Made by a program: the position numbers and the translations under genes
DNA from: an uncultured Actinomycetospora sp.
GTDB taxonomy: Bacteria > Actinomycetota > Actinomycetes > Mycobacteriales > Pseudonocardiaceae
Length of the DNA stretch: 6,156 nt
Reading direction: 5' to 3'
Assembly: GCA_902805495.1 (NCBI GenBank)
Contig: CADCTH010000073.1
Location: 1 to 6,156, forward strand
The notes under the pieces: generated by a model
The model's input: the letters and a program-made list of their open reading frames with translations, nothing else
The model's database searches: none
What the model was told of the DNA's origin: nothing
Shown: positions 4,384 through 6,156 of the stretch, piece after piece
How positions within the stretch are numbered: the stretch's first letter is position 1
Layout: every line of letters starts with the position of its first letter

Positions 4384-5763
4384 ATGCGCGGGGTGGCGCA
4401 GCCACGACGGAGGGGCCGGGCGCCGGCCGTCCTCGCGGCGATCCTGGCGAGTCTGGCGCTCGTCGCCGGCTGTTCGGGGGCAGGTGCGCTCGGCGCCTCG
4501 GAGGGCGTCGAGACCGTCACGGTCGCGATCGTGTCCAACCCGCAGATGGAGGACGCGGTCTCGCTCGCGCCCCAGTTCGAGGCGGCCAACCCCGGCATCC
4601 GGCTGCGCTTCGTCTCGCTGTCGGAGAACGAGGCCCGCGCCAAGATCACCGCGTCGGTCGCGACCGGTGGCGGCGAGTTCGACGTCGTGATGATCTCGAA
4701 CTACGAGACGCCGCAGTGGGCGAAGAACGGCTGGCTGACCGACCTGCAGCCCTTCATCGACGGCACGCCCGGCTACGACGCCGCGGACTTCATCCCGTCG
4801 GTGCGCGAGGCGCTCTCGTACGAGGGCCGGATGTACTCGGTGCCGTTCTACGGCGAGTCGTCGTTCCTCATGTACCGCCGCGACCTCTTCGAGCAGGCCG
4901 GCATCCAGATGCCGGCGCAGCCGACGTGGCCGCAGGTCGCGGAGATCGCCGCCCGGCTCGACCAGGGCGAGGGCCAGCGCCGCGGCATCTGCCTGCGCGG
5001 CAAGCCGGGCTGGGGCGAGATGATGGCCCCGCTCGACACGGTGATCAACACCTTCGGCGGCCGGTGGTTCGACCCGCAGTGGCGGGCCCAGCTCACCTCG
5101 CCCGAGGTGCGCCAGGCCGTGCAGTTCTACGTCGACCTCGTCCGCACCCACGGCCAGCCCGGCGCCTCGCAGTCCGGTTTCTCCGAGTGCGCGACGCAGT
5201 TCGGCCAGGGTCAGGCGGCCATGTGGTACGACGCGACCTCGGCCGCCGGCACCGTCGAGGACCCCGCCGAGTCGACCGTCGCCGGACGCATCGGCTACGC
5301 CCCCGCCCCGGTGGTGGCCACGCCGGCCTCGGGCTGGCTGTACTCCTGGTCGCTCGGCATCCCGCAGACCTCGCCGCGCAAGGACGCGGCGTGGCGCTTC
5401 ATGTCCTGGATGACGAACAAGGAGTACATCCAGCTCGCCGGCAACGACCCCGAGGTCGGGTGGACCTCGATCCCGCCCGGGTCACGCCAGTCGACGTACG
5501 CCATCCCGGAGTACCAGCAGGTGGCGGGGGCCTACGCGCCGCTGATCCAGCAGGGACTGCAGAGCGCGAACCCGGAGCAGCCGACCGTGCAGCCGGTGCC
5601 GTACCAGGGCATCCAGTTCGTCCGCATCCCGGAGTTCCAGGACCTCGGCACCCGCGTCAGCCAGCAGATCAGCGCGGCGATCGCCGGGCAGGTCAGCGTC
5701 GACGAGGCCCTGGAGCAGTCACAGAACTACGCGGAGACGGTGGGGGAGAGCTACCAGCGATGA
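4384..5763 (+). CDS. smoE: Polyol/sugar ABC-transporter solute-binding lipoprotein (SmoE/MtlE-like)
   Basis: This 459-residue extracellular lipoprotein would capture a polyol and deliver it to the membrane permeases. The N-terminus has a basic stretch (RRRGR, 8-12), a hydrophobic segment and the lipobox VAGC, with Cys30 as the lipidated residue. The mature part is a type 1 solute-binding fold. Motifs recalled from sorbitol/mannitol binding proteins SmoE and MtlE are frequent and collinear: GGEFDVVMISNYE (96-108), YSVPFYGESSFLMYRRDLFE (151-170), GICLRGKPGWGE (201-212), FGGRWFD (224-230), GWTSIPPGSR (359-368), PVPYQGIQFVRIPEFQ (404-419) and SVDEALEQSQ (438-447). Cys203 and Cys269 could form a disulfide. 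The ATG at 4384 follows GGGAGG by 4 bases, and the frame's longer upstream extension has no signal peptide and covers the promoter. It is the first gene of an operon, overlapping the permease by ATGA, and is probably repressed by the divergent LacI protein. The exact polyol (sorbitol, mannitol, arabitol, xylitol) cannot be fixed from sequence. Confidence 0.88.
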   Translation: MRGVAQPRRRGRAPAVLAAILASLALVAGCSGAGALGASEGVETVTVAIVSNPQMEDAVSLAPQFEAANPGIRLRFVSLSENEARAKITASVATGGGEFDVVMISNYETPQWAKNGWLTDLQPFIDGTPGYDAADFIPSVREALSYEGRMYSVPFYGESSFLMYRRDLFEQAGIQMPAQPTWPQVAEIAARLDQGEGQRRGICLRGKPGWGEMMAPLDTVINTFGGRWFDPQWRAQLTSPEVRQAVQFYVDLVRTHGQPGASQSGFSECATQFGQGQAAMWYDATSAAGTVEDPAESTVAGRIGYAPAPVVATPASGWLYSWSLGIPQTSPRKDAAWRFMSWMTNKEYIQLAGNDPEVGWTSIPPGSRQSTYAIPEYQQVAGAYAPLIQQGLQSANPEQPTVQPVPYQGIQFVRIPEFQDLGTRVSQQISAAIAGQVSVDEALEQSQNYAETVGESYQR

Positions 5764-6156
5764 CGACCACTGTCGAACGCCCCGCACCGACCGCCGAGGT
5801 CGGCGGGAAGCCGATGATCGACCGCGCCGAGGGCTGGCGTCGTCGTGCTCCGCTGCTGCCCGCGCTGATCTTCACGATCATCGTCACGCAGATCCCGTTC
5901 ATCCTGACGCTCTACTACTCGGTGCAGTCCTGGAACCTCGTCCGGCCGGGCTCGCAGAGCTTCGTGTGGTTCCGGAACTACGCCGACGTCTTCACCGACA
6001 GCCAGTTCCGCCAGGTCGCGCTCAACACCGTGGTCATGACGCTGGGCTCGGTGCTCATCGCCGTGGCGCTCGGGCTGGCGCTCGCGCTGCTGCTCAACCG
6101 CCGGTTCTTCGGGCGCGGCGTGGTCCGCACGCTGCTGATCACGCCGTTCCTCATCA
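5760..6156 (+). CDS. smoF: MalF-type ABC-transporter permease, N-terminal part (3' end outside window)
   Basis: The first 132 residues of an inner-membrane permease subunit are visible. The ATG at 5760 overlaps the binding-protein stop as ATGA, indicating translational coupling in one operon. A cytoplasmic N-terminus with WRRR (26-29) precedes a first membrane helix, PLLPALIFTIIVTQIPFILT (31-50). The extracellular segment SVQSWNL...FVWFRNYADVF (54-78) is typical of MalF/SmoF-type sugar permeases. A second helix follows at about 86-112, then a basic cytoplasmic loop (NRRFFGRG, 113-120), and a third helix starts near 121. The EAA loop that contacts the ATPase lies beyond the window. By context it is SmoF/MtlF-like, and a second permease gene (MalG-type) is expected next. 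The exact symbol rests on the identity of the binding protein. Confidence 0.88.
   Translation, partial: MTTTVERPAPTAEVGGKPMIDRAEGWRRRAPLLPALIFTIIVTQIPFILTLYYSVQSWNLVRPGSQSFVWFRNYADVFTDSQFRQVALNTVVMTLGSVLIAVALGLALALLLNRRFFGRGVVRTLLITPFLI

Noticed and set aside
4234..5151. Minus-strand open frame of 305 codons opposite the solute-binding protein
   Set aside because: It is an antisense shadow with His/Arg/Val-rich repetitive composition, while the + strand has a clear lipobox and family motifs.

Overview
The window is very GC-rich, with G or C at nearly every third codon position. The stop and start codons are spaced tightly, some starts are GTG, and there are GAGGAGG-type ribosome binding sites. 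The gene types (LacI regulator, polyol ABC transporter, Hsp20, SRPBCC protein) fit a high-GC Actinomycetota chromosome, perhaps a Pseudonocardia relative. That lineage is inference; no ribosomal or other marker gene is present.

Layout. Bases 1-239 hold the Gly/Arg-rich C-terminal tail of a + strand gene that starts outside the window, possibly a DEAD-box RNA helicase. Bases 240-529 have no convincing gene; they hold three hairpins and one copy of a double-palindrome repeat. A minus-strand Hsp20 small heat-shock gene (530-1017) follows. Its reading frame is broken by an apparent single-base loss in a C run. Upstream of it are a HspR/HAIR-like inverted repeat and a second, inverted copy of the double-palindrome repeat. 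Next are a minus-strand xylulokinase gene (xylB, 1203-2600) and a divergent + strand SRPBCC gene (2696-3199). A minus-strand LacI-family regulator (3196-4188) converges on the SRPBCC gene, and the two share a CTAG as both stop codons. Across a 195 bp divergent promoter region begins a + strand ABC-transporter operon: a lipoprotein solute-binding protein (4384-5763) and, overlapping by ATGA, the first MalF-type permease (5760 to the window end).

How the genes fit together. The binding protein closely resembles, from remembered family sequences, the SmoE/MtlE group for sorbitol, mannitol and arabitol. In Pseudomonas fluorescens the mannitol/arabitol operon includes a xylulokinase. The LacI regulator faces the transporter across a promoter with an AAGCGCTT palindrome overlapping its -35 box. 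The simplest reading is a polyol uptake and catabolism locus: uptake by the ABC system, oxidation to a ketose by a dehydrogenase presumably outside the window, and phosphorylation of D-xylulose by XylB, with LacI-type repression of uptake. The SRPBCC gene has no evident role in this.

The least ordinary signal is the pair of inverted 49 bp repeats flanking hsp20. In their 35 bp cores the only three differences fall in the two hairpin loops, while every stem base is identical. I saw no CRISPR array, transposase, RNA gene or defence system.
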